Positions 45,096-53,780 of a stretch of DNA of 64,000 nt are shown here, piece by piece. The stretch lies in assembly GCF_900107725.1 (NCBI RefSeq), contig NZ_FNQO01000001.1:434001-498000 (forward strand). The letters run 5' to 3'. A program made the position numbers and the translations under genes. How positions within the stretch are numbered: position 1 is the stretch's first letter; each line of letters starts with the position of its first letter. Below the pieces are notes generated by a model. It was not told where the DNA came from. It saw only the letters and a program-made list of their open reading frames with translations, and did no database searches. This DNA comes from Microbulbifer marinus (GTDB taxonomy: Bacteria; Pseudomonadota; Gammaproteobacteria; Pseudomonadales; Cellvibrionaceae).

Positions 45096-46448
45096 TCAGC
45101 ACTTGGACAGCTTCATTTGTACCCGCAGACCACCGCCATCCATATTTTCCAGCAAGAGTTCGCCGCCGTGGGCCTGGACGGTGTTGCCAGTGATGGACAG
45201 ACCGAGACCGACGCCGCCGGTCTTGCTGTTGCGGGATTTTTCCAGGCGATAGAAAGGCTGCAGCACCGCCTCCAGTTCGTGCGCGGGGATACCCGGTCCG
45301 CAATCTTCCACCGCGATATGGATGCTATCTGCACGGCTTTCGACGCTGACTTTCGCCTCGCTACCGTACTTGATTGCGTTGTCGATAAGGTTGTGCAGGC
45401 TGCGCCGCAGCACAACCGGCCGGCATTCGGTCACGCAGTCTGTACCGCCGCCGCAAAACTGCACCGGGTAGCCTTCCTCTTTCAGGTCGTCGCAAAGGCT
45501 CTCCGCCAGTGCGCTGAGATCGGTTCTACGGGGCGTCTCGCTAGGATCAAGGCCGCGGACAAAATCCAGTACTGACTGGATCATGGTTTTCATGTCATCG
45601 ACCACCCGCTGCAGCCCCTCCCGCTCCTGGTGATCCTGCAGTAATTCCGCACGCAACTGCAGACGTGTGACCGCGGAGCGCAGATCGTGAGAGATCGCGG
45701 CGAGCATTTCTGTCTGGCCGTGTACCATTCGGGCGAGGCGCTGCTGCATGCGATTAAAGGCGCGGGCGGCGGCGGCGACTTCGGTTGGCCCATTTTCCGG
45801 CAGCGGTGGTGTGTCAATATTGGTGCCAATGCTGTCCGCGGCCTTGGCCAGCTGGCCGAGCGGCGCCACGGTTTTGCGAATCAGGTAACCGGCCAGCAGC
45901 AGCGCGATGAGCCCGGAGAACAACAGGTACACCAGCACGGCATCGTGGATCAGGGATTCGCCTTCCGGCAGTATCGCGTGAAACACGGCGCGCTCGTTAT
46001 CGGGAAAATTGACCGCGACCAACACGTCGAAGCCGTGCAATGGCTCGTTTCTGGCGAGCAGGGGGGCGGGCTTCAGCCGACGCAAACAGACCTGCGCATG
46101 GAAGTCGGGTACATCGGCGAAGGCGGCGTCGAGAGATTCTGCCAGACGATGCGAAAATTCGTTGTCACGGCAGCGCTCGTCGTCGAGATTCCCGGGCTCG
46201 GGAAACATGGTCAGGAACTGGGTTTCCGCCGCGGCGAGAATGCGCTGGCGGTCTCGTTCCGGAAAGCTACGCGCCAACTCAACCACGCCAATAATGCGAT
46301 CTGCCATGTCTGTGGCCTCGGTCAGCAGGATCGTCTTGTCTCGGTTGAATTCGTAAATCGCCAGACTGATCGTGTGCGAGAGCAGGAAGGCACAGAACAG
46401 CACCAGAATCGTGCGCGACCGGATCGTGTGTGGCAGCCGGAACTTCAC
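45096..46448 (-). CDS. Sensor histidine kinase (EnvZ/CzcS-like)
   Basis: A 450-residue inner-membrane kinase: first membrane helix about 15-32, periplasmic domain of about 130 residues, second helix (L-V-Y-L-L-F-S-G-L-I-A-L-L-L-A-G-Y), HAMP, HisKA with phosphoacceptor in A-I-S-H-D-L-R, and HATPase with N-L-I-D-N-A-I-K-Y, D-C-G-P-G-I and G-V-G-L-G-L-S. GTG 46448 lies just after the regulator's stop with GGAG about ten bases upstream; longer starts overlap the regulator. The metal-pump scrap downstream hints at a metal signal. Confidence 0.88.
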   Translation of the reverse strand: MKFRLPHTIRSRTILVLFCAFLLSHTISLAIYEFNRDKTILLTEATDMADRIIGVVELARSFPERDRQRILAAAETQFLTMFPEPGNLDDERCRDNEFSHRLAESLDAAFADVPDFHAQVCLRRLKPAPLLARNEPLHGFDVLVAVNFPDNERAVFHAILPEGESLIHDAVLVYLLFSGLIALLLAGYLIRKTVAPLGQLAKAADSIGTNIDTPPLPENGPTEVAAAARAFNRMQQRLARMVHGQTEMLAAISHDLRSAVTRLQLRAELLQDHQEREGLQRVVDDMKTMIQSVLDFVRGLDPSETPRRTDLSALAESLCDDLKEEGYPVQFCGGGTDCVTECRPVVLRRSLHNLIDNAIKYGSEAKVSVESRADSIHIAVEDCGPGIPAHELEAVLQPFYRLEKSRNSKTGGVGLGLSITGNTVQAHGGELLLENMDGGGLRVQMKLSKC

Positions 46449-46455
46449 CCTGCGT

Positions 46456-47172
46456 TCACTCCGCCTCGACCGCATAGGTGAACATATAACCGGTACCCCA
46501 GGCGGTCTTGATGATTTCCGGCTTCTTCGCATCGTCGCCAAGCTTGCGTCGCAGCCGGCTGACGTGGGAGTCGATACTGCGGTCGAAGGGGAAACTGTCC
46601 CGGCCCTTGGTCAGATCCAGCAGGCGGTCGCGGGACAGTGGCACCTGGGGATTCTGCACGAAGGCGAGCAGCAATTCGGTCTCGCTGGTGGAGAGCGGAA
46701 TCGCGGTGGCGTCGACGTCGTACAGTTCCATCTGCGCCGGGTAGAAGCGCCAGCCGGAGAAGCGATAGGCACCGCGCTTGCCGCTGACCGCCGGTTGCCG
46801 CGCGCGGCGCAGCACCGCCTTGATTCGCGCGAGCAGTTCGCGGCCGCTGAACGGCTTGACGATGTAGTCATCGGCGCCCAGTTCCAGCCCCACAACGCGA
46901 TCGATCTCGTCATCCTTGGCGGTGACCATGATCACCGGCGGCATCTCCGTGTCACTGCGCAGCTGTCGGCACAGCTCGAAGCCATCCTGGCCCGGCAGCA
47001 TCACGTCGAGCAGGATCAAGTCCACCGGCCGCTGCGCCATCAGCCGAGACATCTCCTCGCCGTCCGCCGCCGTCACGACGCTGTAGCCCTCTGTTGTCAG
47101 CAGCCGGGCGATCAGGTCGCGGATATCGCAGTCATCATCGACCACCAGTACACAGGCTTTCGGCGCTGCCAT
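46456..47172 (-). CDS. OmpR-family response regulator
   Basis: A 238-residue regulator: receiver with D-D-D near the N-terminus, phosphoacceptor Asp in L-I-L-L-D-V-M-L-P-G and Lys in I-V-K-P-F, then an OmpR-type winged helix (L-S-T-S-E-T-E-L-L, H-V-S-R-L-R-R-K-L-G, T-G-Y-M-F). ATG 47172 is preferred; a GTG three codons upstream is also in frame. It is cotranscribed with the kinase. Confidence 0.92.
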   Translation of the reverse strand: MAAPKACVLVVDDDCDIRDLIARLLTTEGYSVVTAADGEEMSRLMAQRPVDLILLDVMLPGQDGFELCRQLRSDTEMPPVIMVTAKDDEIDRVVGLELGADDYIVKPFSGRELLARIKAVLRRARQPAVSGKRGAYRFSGWRFYPAQMELYDVDATAIPLSTSETELLLAFVQNPQVPLSRDRLLDLTKGRDSFPFDRSIDSHVSRLRRKLGDDAKKPEIIKTAWGTGYMFTYAVEAE

Positions 47173-47416
47173 CGGAACCACTTCGAATTGTTGTCAATTG
47201 TTACAGTAGGTGTAATGTTGCGCCGTGCGGCACACTATGCCGGACTGTAACAGAGCCCCCGCAGCGCGCCAACTCACGGCACCTGGCATCGGGCAGGGTA
47301 GGCCGGTGAGGTGCGCCGACAAACTCTGCCACACTTTTTCACAACCCTGACAATATTCGGTACAGCAAAAATGCCAAAGTGATCGCAACAAGAAGATCGA
47401 TAAACCGTAGGCATTT

Positions 47417-47866
47417 ATGGCGAGAACAATGCGAATAGGGATATCTATCGGAGCGCCACTGGCGCTGATTTTCAGCCAGTCGCTGGCCGCACTGGAGCCG
47501 ATGACTGCGACCGCGCTGGTGTCCGCGTGCAAGTCCTACCAGAGCGACAGTCAATCGGCGGCCACATCCAGCTGCAGGGCGTTCATACAGGGTTACCTGT
47601 CAGCAAGTAATGAGATTGTCGCCGTAGCGGATCTCCCATCTGAGTTTGTCGCCCGGGCCATACGTACCCGCGCCAGCCGTCTGTCCGATGCCGCGGAACA
47701 GCGCCTCAACAGCCGCTACTGTCTGCCCGAGGGGGAGACCCTGGAACAGCTGATCGCCAAGGTCGCCGCCGAAGATAAGCAGTTTGCACCGGATGCGGAA
47801 GCGGCGGTCGTGATGCGTCGGGTGTTTGACGCCCACTATCTGTGCGACGCGGTGATCCAGAGCTGA
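47417..47866 (+). CDS. Rap1a/Tai-like immunity-fold protein, secreted
   Basis: A 149-residue protein with a signal peptide (I-G-A-P-L-A-L-I-F-S-Q-S-L-A). The mature part has the Rap1a/Tai pattern: A-C-K-S-Y, then C-R-A-F-I-Q-G-Y-L-S-A, then Y-C-L-P-E-G-E-T-L-E-Q-L-I. Known members neutralise peptidoglycan amidase effectors of type VI secretion, but many relatives stand alone. No effector or T6SS gene lies nearby, so the role is open. Confidence 0.65.
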   Translation: MARTMRIGISIGAPLALIFSQSLAALEPMTATALVSACKSYQSDSQSAATSSCRAFIQGYLSASNEIVAVADLPSEFVARAIRTRASRLSDAAEQRLNSRYCLPEGETLEQLIAKVAAEDKQFAPDAEAAVVMRRVFDAHYLCDAVIQS

Positions 47867-47913
47867 TGTTGCTGTGTTGCCGGCATTAACGGCTGAGTCT
47901 GTGCGAGTTGAGT

Positions 47914-48399
47914 ATGCGTTACACCCTCTCCCTGATCGCGGTGCTGGCCTTTATCTGGCTGGCCAATTCCGGCCTCTACACGCCGCTGCTGCTGACGTTC
48001 GGCCTGCTGTCGATCGCCCTGGTGATACTGCTGGCCCGGCGGATGCAACTGGTGGATCGCGAGTCCCAGCCACTGCACCTGGCCGCGGCGTTGCCGGGCT
48101 ACTACTGGTGGCTGTTGTGCAAGATTGTGCAGAGCAACCTGCAGGTGGTCGCCTGCGTGTGGCGCAGCGTCTTCAGTCCGAGTGAATCCGTCATCTCTCC
48201 CACCCATGCGCGGCTGAGAACCAGCCTGCGGACTGATTTGGGCAAAGTGCTCTACGCGAATTCGATCACGCTGACACCGGGCACCGTGGCAGTGGCAATC
48301 GAAGGCGATGAAGTCCTGGTACACGCGCTGGACGCTGACGGAATAGAGGAGCTGCGCCGCGGTGATATGGAACGGCGGGTAAGGGTGCTGGAAGAATAA
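47914..48399 (+). CDS. mrpE: Cation/proton antiporter subunit E
   Basis: A 161-residue membrane protein of the MnhE/MrpE (MbhA) family: two N-terminal helices, then the cytoplasmic domain with S-P-T-H-A-R-L-R-T-x-L-R-T-D, Y-A-N-S-I-T-L-T-P-G-T and V-H-A-L-D. First gene of the antiporter operon. A TTG six bases upstream is also possible. The stop overlaps mrpF. Confidence 0.93.
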   Translation: MRYTLSLIAVLAFIWLANSGLYTPLLLTFGLLSIALVILLARRMQLVDRESQPLHLAAALPGYYWWLLCKIVQSNLQVVACVWRSVFSPSESVISPTHARLRTSLRTDLGKVLYANSITLTPGTVAVAIEGDEVLVHALDADGIEELRRGDMERRVRVLEE

Positions 48400-48674
48400 T
48401 GCTGGCCACAACGATTATTGCACTGCTGGTGGTCATGGCGATGGCGCTGACAAGGGCGTTGCTGGGGCCGACTATCTACGACCGCATTCTCGCCGTGAAT
48501 GTCTTCGGTACCAAGACGGTGCTGCTGATCGCGGTGATCTGCTTCACGCTCGGCAAGCCGGAATTTCTCGATATTGCGCTGGTGTACGCGCTGATCAATT
48601 TTGTCAGCGTGATCGGTGTGCTGCGCTATTTTGAGTTCCGCTCCAGCAACGGCGGCGAGGTGATGGATGATTGA
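48399..48674 (+). CDS. mrpF: Cation/proton antiporter subunit F
   Basis: A 91-residue, three-helix MnhF/MrpF (MbhB) protein with R-A-L-L-G-P-T-I-Y-D-R-I-L-A-V-N and A-L-V-Y-A-L-I-N-F. Overlaps mrpE by one base and mrpG by eight. Confidence 0.94.
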   Translation: MLATTIIALLVVMAMALTRALLGPTIYDRILAVNVFGTKTVLLIAVICFTLGKPEFLDIALVYALINFVSVIGVLRYFEFRSSNGGEVMDD

Positions 48675-49062
48675 GCAAATTGTTTTGCTGCTCAGCGGTT
48701 GTGCGCTCGCCCTGGGCTGCTTCTTTATGCTGTCCGGTGCCGTCGGCCTGCTGCGCTTTCCCGATTTCTATACCCGCATGCATGCTGCCGGTGTCACTGA
48801 CACCCTGGCGACCTTTCTGATTCTCGGCGGCTTGATGTTGCTCGCCGGCTGGAGCCTGGCGCTGTTCAAGCTCGGCCTGATTCTGCTGTTCCTTTTCTTT
48901 ACCGGTCCCGTTGCGAGTCACGCACTGGCCAGGGCCGCCCAGCACAGCGAGTGGAAATTGTCCGGTAGCGGAAGCCGCGGCGGAAAACGTGGGCCGGCAG
49001 AGCCTGTGAGCGCTCCGGCAGAGGTTGCCGAAGCGGACGCGCTCAATACGGATCGGGTCTAG
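48667..49062 (+). CDS. mrpG: Cation/proton antiporter subunit G
   Basis: A 131-residue, three-helix MnhG/MrpG (MbhC) protein with F-M-L-S-G-A-V-G-L-L-R-F-P-D-F-Y-T-R-M-H and a Ser/Gly-Glu-rich cytoplasmic tail somewhat longer than usual. Translationally coupled to mrpF. Confidence 0.94.
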   Translation: MIEQIVLLLSGCALALGCFFMLSGAVGLLRFPDFYTRMHAAGVTDTLATFLILGGLMLLAGWSLALFKLGLILLFLFFTGPVASHALARAAQHSEWKLSGSGSRGGKRGPAEPVSAPAEVAEADALNTDRV

Positions 49063-49085
49063 GCGGCGGTGGAGATACAAAGCTG

Positions 49086-50120
49086 ATGGAACTGTTACTG
49101 GATATTTCATTACTCGCGATGCTGCTGACGACCGCCGTGGCGATCGCCTGGACCAGAGACCTGTTCGCTGCGGCGATGCTCGCCGGCATTTATGGGCTGC
49201 TTTCTGCGAGTTTCTTTATGACGATGGGGGCGGTGGACGTGGCCTTTACCGAGGCGGCGGTCGGTGCCGGCATCGCGCCGCTGTTGATCCTGTTGACGCT
49301 GGCGCTGTGCGGCCGCCGCCAGCGGTCAGACAAAACCCGGGCGGTCCTGGCCTTATCACTGGTTGCTGCCGTCGGGGCGCTGCTGCTGGCTGCCACCTTC
49401 GACATGCCGGCGTTCGGCGCTGCCGACGCGCCGGCACACGAGCATGTGGCGCCGCGTTACATCGGTGAGTCTATGGCGGAGATTGGCATTCCCAATATCG
49501 TTACGTCGGTACTGGCTAGTTACAGGGCCCTCGATACCCTGGGTGAAGTGGTAGTGATATTCACCGCAGGGCTCGGTGTACTGGCGCTTCTGCTCGGTGG
49601 CAGCGACAGCCGCTCCCCCGTGCAGAATTCGACACCGCGTGCGGCTGAGCAGTCCCACGACCTGGTGCTGCGCGTGGTGGCCAAGATTCTGATCGCGCCG
49701 ATCATGCTGTTTGCCCTCTATGTGCAGTTTCATGGCGAGTATGGCCCCGGTGGTGGTTTTCAGGCCGGGGTAATTTTTGCGGTGGGCTTTATTCTGTACG
49801 GACTGGTGTTCGGGCTCGACGCGGTGCACCGGGTCGCCGGCCATGGCCTGGTGCAGCTGCTCGCCGCTGTCGGTGTAATGATCTATGGGTCCGTCGGCCT
49901 GCTGGGGCTGGCTACCGGCAGGAACTTTCTCGACTACAGCGCGCTCGCCGGCACTCCGGTCAGCGGGCAGCATGTCGGCATCATCGCCATCGAACTGGGA
50001 GTCGGCATTACCGTGGCGGCGGTGATGATATTGATTTTCTACGCCTTCTCCGCGCAGTTACGGCGCCACGGGCGGCTGCCGGAGCCGGAAGTGGAGACAG
50101 TCGAGGGGAGGGCGGGATAA
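49086..50120 (+). CDS. mrpB: Fused MbhD/E-MnhB antiporter subunit
   Basis: A 344-residue fusion. Residues 1-80 or so form a DUF4040/MbhD domain (F-M-T-M-G-A-V-D-V-A-F-T-E-A-A-V-G), equivalent to part of the C-terminal end of MrpA. A linker and MbhE-like segment follow (Y-R-A-L-D-T-L-G-E-V-V-V-I), and residues about 190-325 are a complete MnhB domain (Y-V-Q-F-H-G-E-Y-G-P-G-G-G-F-Q-A-G). In classical Mrp operons these parts belong to separate MrpA and MrpB proteins. Confidence 0.88.
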   Translation: MELLLDISLLAMLLTTAVAIAWTRDLFAAAMLAGIYGLLSASFFMTMGAVDVAFTEAAVGAGIAPLLILLTLALCGRRQRSDKTRAVLALSLVAAVGALLLAATFDMPAFGAADAPAHEHVAPRYIGESMAEIGIPNIVTSVLASYRALDTLGEVVVIFTAGLGVLALLLGGSDSRSPVQNSTPRAAEQSHDLVLRVVAKILIAPIMLFALYVQFHGEYGPGGGFQAGVIFAVGFILYGLVFGLDAVHRVAGHGLVQLLAAVGVMIYGSVGLLGLATGRNFLDYSALAGTPVSGQHVGIIAIELGVGITVAAVMILIFYAFSAQLRRHGRLPEPEVETVEGRAG

Positions 50121-50121
50121 C

Positions 50122-50511
50122 GTGTTGCTGACATCGCTTTACAACTACTGGGTGGTGATTGCCCTGATGATGATCGGACTCTACATGGTCATCGCCCAGG
50201 GCAACCTGATCAAGAAAGTTATCGGGCTGAATATCTTCCAGACCTCGGTGTTCATCTTCTATATCAGCGTCGGCAAGGTCGACGGCGGTGGCGCGCCGAT
50301 TCTGGAGCAGGGCGAAAACCTCTATTCAAATCCATTGCCCCACGTACTGATACTCACCGCCATCGTCGTCGGCATTGCCACCACGGCGCTGGCGCTGGCG
50401 CTGGTGATCCGCATCAAACGCGCCTATGGCAGTGTTGAGGAGCGGGATATTCAGGCCGCCGAAGATTTTCAGGCTGCGGGGCGAGTTGCGGGAGAAGAAA
50501 AGCCGTGCTGA
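50122..50511 (+). CDS. mrpC: Cation/proton antiporter subunit C (NuoK-like)
   Basis: A 129-residue, three-helix NuoK homologue with M-V-I-A-Q-G-N-L-I-K-K-V-I-G-L-N and D-x4-P-L-P-H-V-L-I-L-T-A-I-V-V-G. It begins at GTG 50122, right after the B subunit. The stop overlaps the first D-type subunit. Confidence 0.94.
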   Translation: MLLTSLYNYWVVIALMMIGLYMVIAQGNLIKKVIGLNIFQTSVFIFYISVGKVDGGGAPILEQGENLYSNPLPHVLILTAIVVGIATTALALALVIRIKRAYGSVEERDIQAAEDFQAAGRVAGEEKPC

Positions 50512-51989
50512 GCCATCTTCCGATACTGCAGGTCATTCTGCCGCTGGTGGCAGCACCATCTTGCCTGATCATTCGCAGGGCCACGCTCGTGTGGCTGTTT
50601 ACGCTGGGTGTCTGTCTGGCGGCGCTCGCTGTCAGTGCATTGCTGTTACAGCAGGTCTACACCACGGGTCCGATCAGTTACGCTCTCGGCGGCTGGGATG
50701 CGCCCTGGGGCATCGAGTACCGTATCGACCTGCTGAATGCCTGGGTGTTGCTGATCGTGTCCGGTCTCAGCAGCGCAGTCATCGCCGCAGCACACAGCAG
50801 CATCGCGCGGGAACTGGCTGCCGGCCGGCAGATGCTCTTCTACACACTCTACCTGCTGTGCTTCGCGGGGCTGCTGGGAATCGTCGCCACCGGCGATGTT
50901 TTCAATGTGTTTGTGTTTCTGGAGATCTCGTCGCTGTCCAGCTATGCACTGCTCGCCCTGGGCCGCGACCGCCGCGCACTGTGGGCGTCTTTCCAGTACC
51001 TGATCATGGGCACCATCGGCGCGACCTTTATCCTGATCGGGATCGGTTTTCTGTACATGATGACCGGCACCCTGAATATGGCCGATCTGGCCGCGCGCCT
51101 GCCGGCGGTGAGCGGTACCACAACCGTACTCGCAGCTTTCGCGTTTATTTTCGTCGGCATCTGTCTGAAGCTTGCACTGTTTCCAATGCATCTGTGGCTG
51201 CCGAATGCCTACAGTTATGCGCCGTCGATCGTCACCGCATTTCTCGCCGCAACTGCCACCAAGGTGGCGCTCTACCTGCTGCTGCGTTTTACCGTCACCG
51301 TATTCGGGGTGGATTTCGCCCTCGCCAGTCTGCCGCTGGAGCTGCTGTTGATCGGTCTCGGACTCGCGGGCGTGTTCGCTGCGTCCGCAGTGGCCATCTA
51401 CCAGGTGGATATCAAGCGCATGTTCGCCTATTCGAGTGTCGCGCAGGTCGGTTACATGGTGGTGGGTATCGGTATCGGCACTGCGACGGCGCTGCAGGCG
51501 ACTCTGCTGCACCTGTTCAACCACGCGTTGATGAAGGGCGGGCTTTTCCTGGCGCTGGCGGGGCTGGTCTATCAGGTAGGCGGCTGCCGCATCGATAGCT
51601 TTCGCGGGCTCGGCCGCACCATGCCCTGGACCATGGCGGCCATCGCGATCGGCGGCATCAGCCTGATCGGCATGCCGCTGACCGTCGGCTTTGTCAGCAA
51701 GTGGTACCTGGTTGCGGCGGCTATCGACGCCGGTCTCTGGTGGGTGGCGATCCTGGTAGTGTTGGGGTCGCTGCTGGCGGTGCTCTATGTCTGGCGGCTG
51801 GTGGAAGCCGGCTACCTGCAGTCTCCACCGGAGGCCCTGGCGATGATCCGCCGCGAGGCCCCCCTCGGACTGCTATTGCCCACTTGGTTGTTGATCGCTG
51901 CCAACCTTTATTTCGGCGTTGATACCCGCCTGCCGGTGGCGGTGACGGCTGCGGCTTCGCAATTCCTGCTCGGAGGCGCTGCACCGTGA
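50505..51989 (+). CDS. mrpD: Cation/proton antiporter subunit D (first)
   Basis: A 494-residue, about 14-helix proton-channel subunit of the NuoL/M/N family. The channel glutamate (V-F-L-E-I-S-S-L-S-S-Y), the central lysine (K-L-A-L-F-P-M-H-L-W-L-P) and the helix-12 lysine (F-N-H-A-L-M-K-G-G-L-F) are all present. GTG 50505 overlaps mrpC. The next gene overlaps its stop by four bases. Confidence 0.93.
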   Translation: MLSHLPILQVILPLVAAPSCLIIRRATLVWLFTLGVCLAALAVSALLLQQVYTTGPISYALGGWDAPWGIEYRIDLLNAWVLLIVSGLSSAVIAAAHSSIARELAAGRQMLFYTLYLLCFAGLLGIVATGDVFNVFVFLEISSLSSYALLALGRDRRALWASFQYLIMGTIGATFILIGIGFLYMMTGTLNMADLAARLPAVSGTTTVLAAFAFIFVGICLKLALFPMHLWLPNAYSYAPSIVTAFLAATATKVALYLLLRFTVTVFGVDFALASLPLELLLIGLGLAGVFAASAVAIYQVDIKRMFAYSSVAQVGYMVVGIGIGTATALQATLLHLFNHALMKGGLFLALAGLVYQVGGCRIDSFRGLGRTMPWTMAAIAIGGISLIGMPLTVGFVSKWYLVAAAIDAGLWWVAILVVLGSLLAVLYVWRLVEAGYLQSPPEALAMIRREAPLGLLLPTWLLIAANLYFGVDTRLPVAVTAAASQFLLGGAAP

Positions 51990-53479
51990 ACGATTCGACT
52001 CTTGTGCAACTGGGGCTGTTGATTCCGTTACTGGCGCTGGTCGGTATCCAGTTGACCGCCCGGCATGCGAACCTGCGTGAGGCCGTATCGATAATCGCCG
52101 GCACAGCGCTGTTTGCCGTAGTGGCGTCGATGTACGGCCCGGTCATCGAAGGAAAGGAAATCGCGGTGCACTGGCTCGACGTGCTGCCCGGCATGGCGCT
52201 GGCGTTTCGCATCGAGCCGCTGGGGCTGCTGTTCGCACTGGTGGCTAGCTTCCTGTGGATCGTTACCACCCTGTACGCGATCGGCTATATGCGCGGCCAC
52301 GGCGAGGAAAACCAGACGCGCTTTTTCAGTCTTTTTGCGCTGTCGATCGCTTCGGTAATGGGCATCGCGTTTGCGGAAAACCTGTTTACCTTATTTGTCT
52401 TCTACGAGCTTCTGACCCTCTGCACCTATCCGCTGGTAACGCATGCCGGTACCGACAAGGCGCGCCGCGGGGGCAGGGTGTACCTGAGCGTGCTGCTCGG
52501 TACCTCCATCGGCTTTTTCCTGCTGGCAATTATCGCCACCTGGCTGCTCGCCGGCACCCTGTCGTTCAAACCCGGCGGGGTGTTTGCGCCCGGCACTTCC
52601 GCGGCACTGCTTTCGGTGTTGCTGGTGCTCTATGTCTTCGGTGTCGGCAAGGCGGCCATCATGCCGTTTCACCGCTGGCTGCCGGCGGCGATGGTGGCGC
52701 CCACTCCGGTCAGTGCGCTGTTGCATGCGGTGGCGGTGGTCAAGGCCGGAGTCTTTGTGCTGCTGAAGGTCTGCCTGATGATTTTCGGGCTGGAGACACT
52801 GCGCAGCATTCCTGCAACCGAATGGCTGCTGTACCTGGCGGGGGTTTCGATTCTGCTCGCGTCCATTATCGCGCTGCGCCAGCAGAACCTGAAGAAGCGC
52901 CTTGCCTATTCCACGGTTAGCCAGCTCGGGTATATCACCCTGGGTGCATTACTCGCGACCAGCGCCGGCGCGACGGGCAGTGCACTGCATATCGTGATGC
53001 ACGCCTTCGGCAAGATTACGCTGTTCTTCTGCGCGGGCGCGATCCTGGTAGCCGCACACAAGACCGAGATCGGCGAGCTGCGCGGTATCGGCCGGCAGAT
53101 GCCGGTCACCATGACCGCCTTCCTGGTGGCCAGTCTGTGCATTATCGGCATTCCGCCGACGGGCGGTACCTGGAGCAAATGGTACCTGATGCTGGGCACT
53201 TTCGAGGCGCAGCAGTGGATTTTGATGGCACTGTTGATGGCCAGTTCGCTGCTCAGTATCGCCTACCTGCTGCCAATTCCGCTGCGCGCCTTTTTTGGCG
53301 GCAACTCAGCTAACGGATTCGACAGCGAGCCATCGTTGCTGGCGGAGCAGGGCGAAGCGGTGGCGATACGGGAGGCGCCGCTACCGTCGCTGATTGCACT
53401 GGGCATCACTGCCATCGGCTGTATCTATCTGTTGCTGTATCCGGATGTTTTCTATCTGCTGATCAAAGCTGGAATCTAG
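51986..53479 (+). CDS. Second NuoL/M-type antiporter subunit
   Basis: A 497-residue, roughly 14-helix paralogue with the same functional residues: V-F-Y-E-L-L-T-L, K-A-A-I-M-P-F-H-R-W-L-P and H-A-F-G-K-I-T-L-F-F. Its closest style is the MrpD/MnhA N-terminal channel. A second proton-channel subunit suggests extra coupling capacity in the complex. Confidence 0.9.
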   Translation: MNDSTLVQLGLLIPLLALVGIQLTARHANLREAVSIIAGTALFAVVASMYGPVIEGKEIAVHWLDVLPGMALAFRIEPLGLLFALVASFLWIVTTLYAIGYMRGHGEENQTRFFSLFALSIASVMGIAFAENLFTLFVFYELLTLCTYPLVTHAGTDKARRGGRVYLSVLLGTSIGFFLLAIIATWLLAGTLSFKPGGVFAPGTSAALLSVLLVLYVFGVGKAAIMPFHRWLPAAMVAPTPVSALLHAVAVVKAGVFVLLKVCLMIFGLETLRSIPATEWLLYLAGVSILLASIIALRQQNLKKRLAYSTVSQLGYITLGALLATSAGATGSALHIVMHAFGKITLFFCAGAILVAAHKTEIGELRGIGRQMPVTMTAFLVASLCIIGIPPTGGTWSKWYLMLGTFEAQQWILMALLMASSLLSIAYLLPIPLRAFFGGNSANGFDSEPSLLAEQGEAVAIREAPLPSLIALGITAIGCIYLLLYPDVFYLLIKAGI

Positions 53480-53486
53480 AGCGCGT

Positions 53487-53780
53487 ATGAGTGGCGATAA
53501 ATCGGATTTTTTTGATAAGCCGGCCAATATCCGCCTGATGTTGCGGGTTTTCTACGGCATCTGTGCACTGCTGGTGGCGCTGGATTTTGTCGTGCACCGT
53601 CATACCGAGTTCCGCTGGGAGGGGCTGCCGGCGTTCTATCCGCTGTACGGCTTCGTCGGCTGTGTCTTGCTGGTTGTCGTCGCCAAGTGGATGCGCAAAT
53701 TCCTGATGCGCCCCGAGGACTACTACGACCGGGTCGAGCTCGTAGAGAGTGACTCGCAGCGAGGGCGCGGCGATGTTTGA
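53487..53780 (+). CDS. Small membrane protein of the antiporter operon
   Basis: A 97-residue protein with two hydrophobic helices (about 20-37 and 50-66), an exposed H-R-H-T-E-F-R-W loop and a C-terminal P-E-D-Y-Y-D. Similar small proteins accompany Mrp-like clusters; function unknown. Its end overlaps the next gene. Confidence 0.8.
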   Translation: MSGDKSDFFDKPANIRLMLRVFYGICALLVALDFVVHRHTEFRWEGLPAFYPLYGFVGCVLLVVVAKWMRKFLMRPEDYYDRVELVESDSQRGRGDV

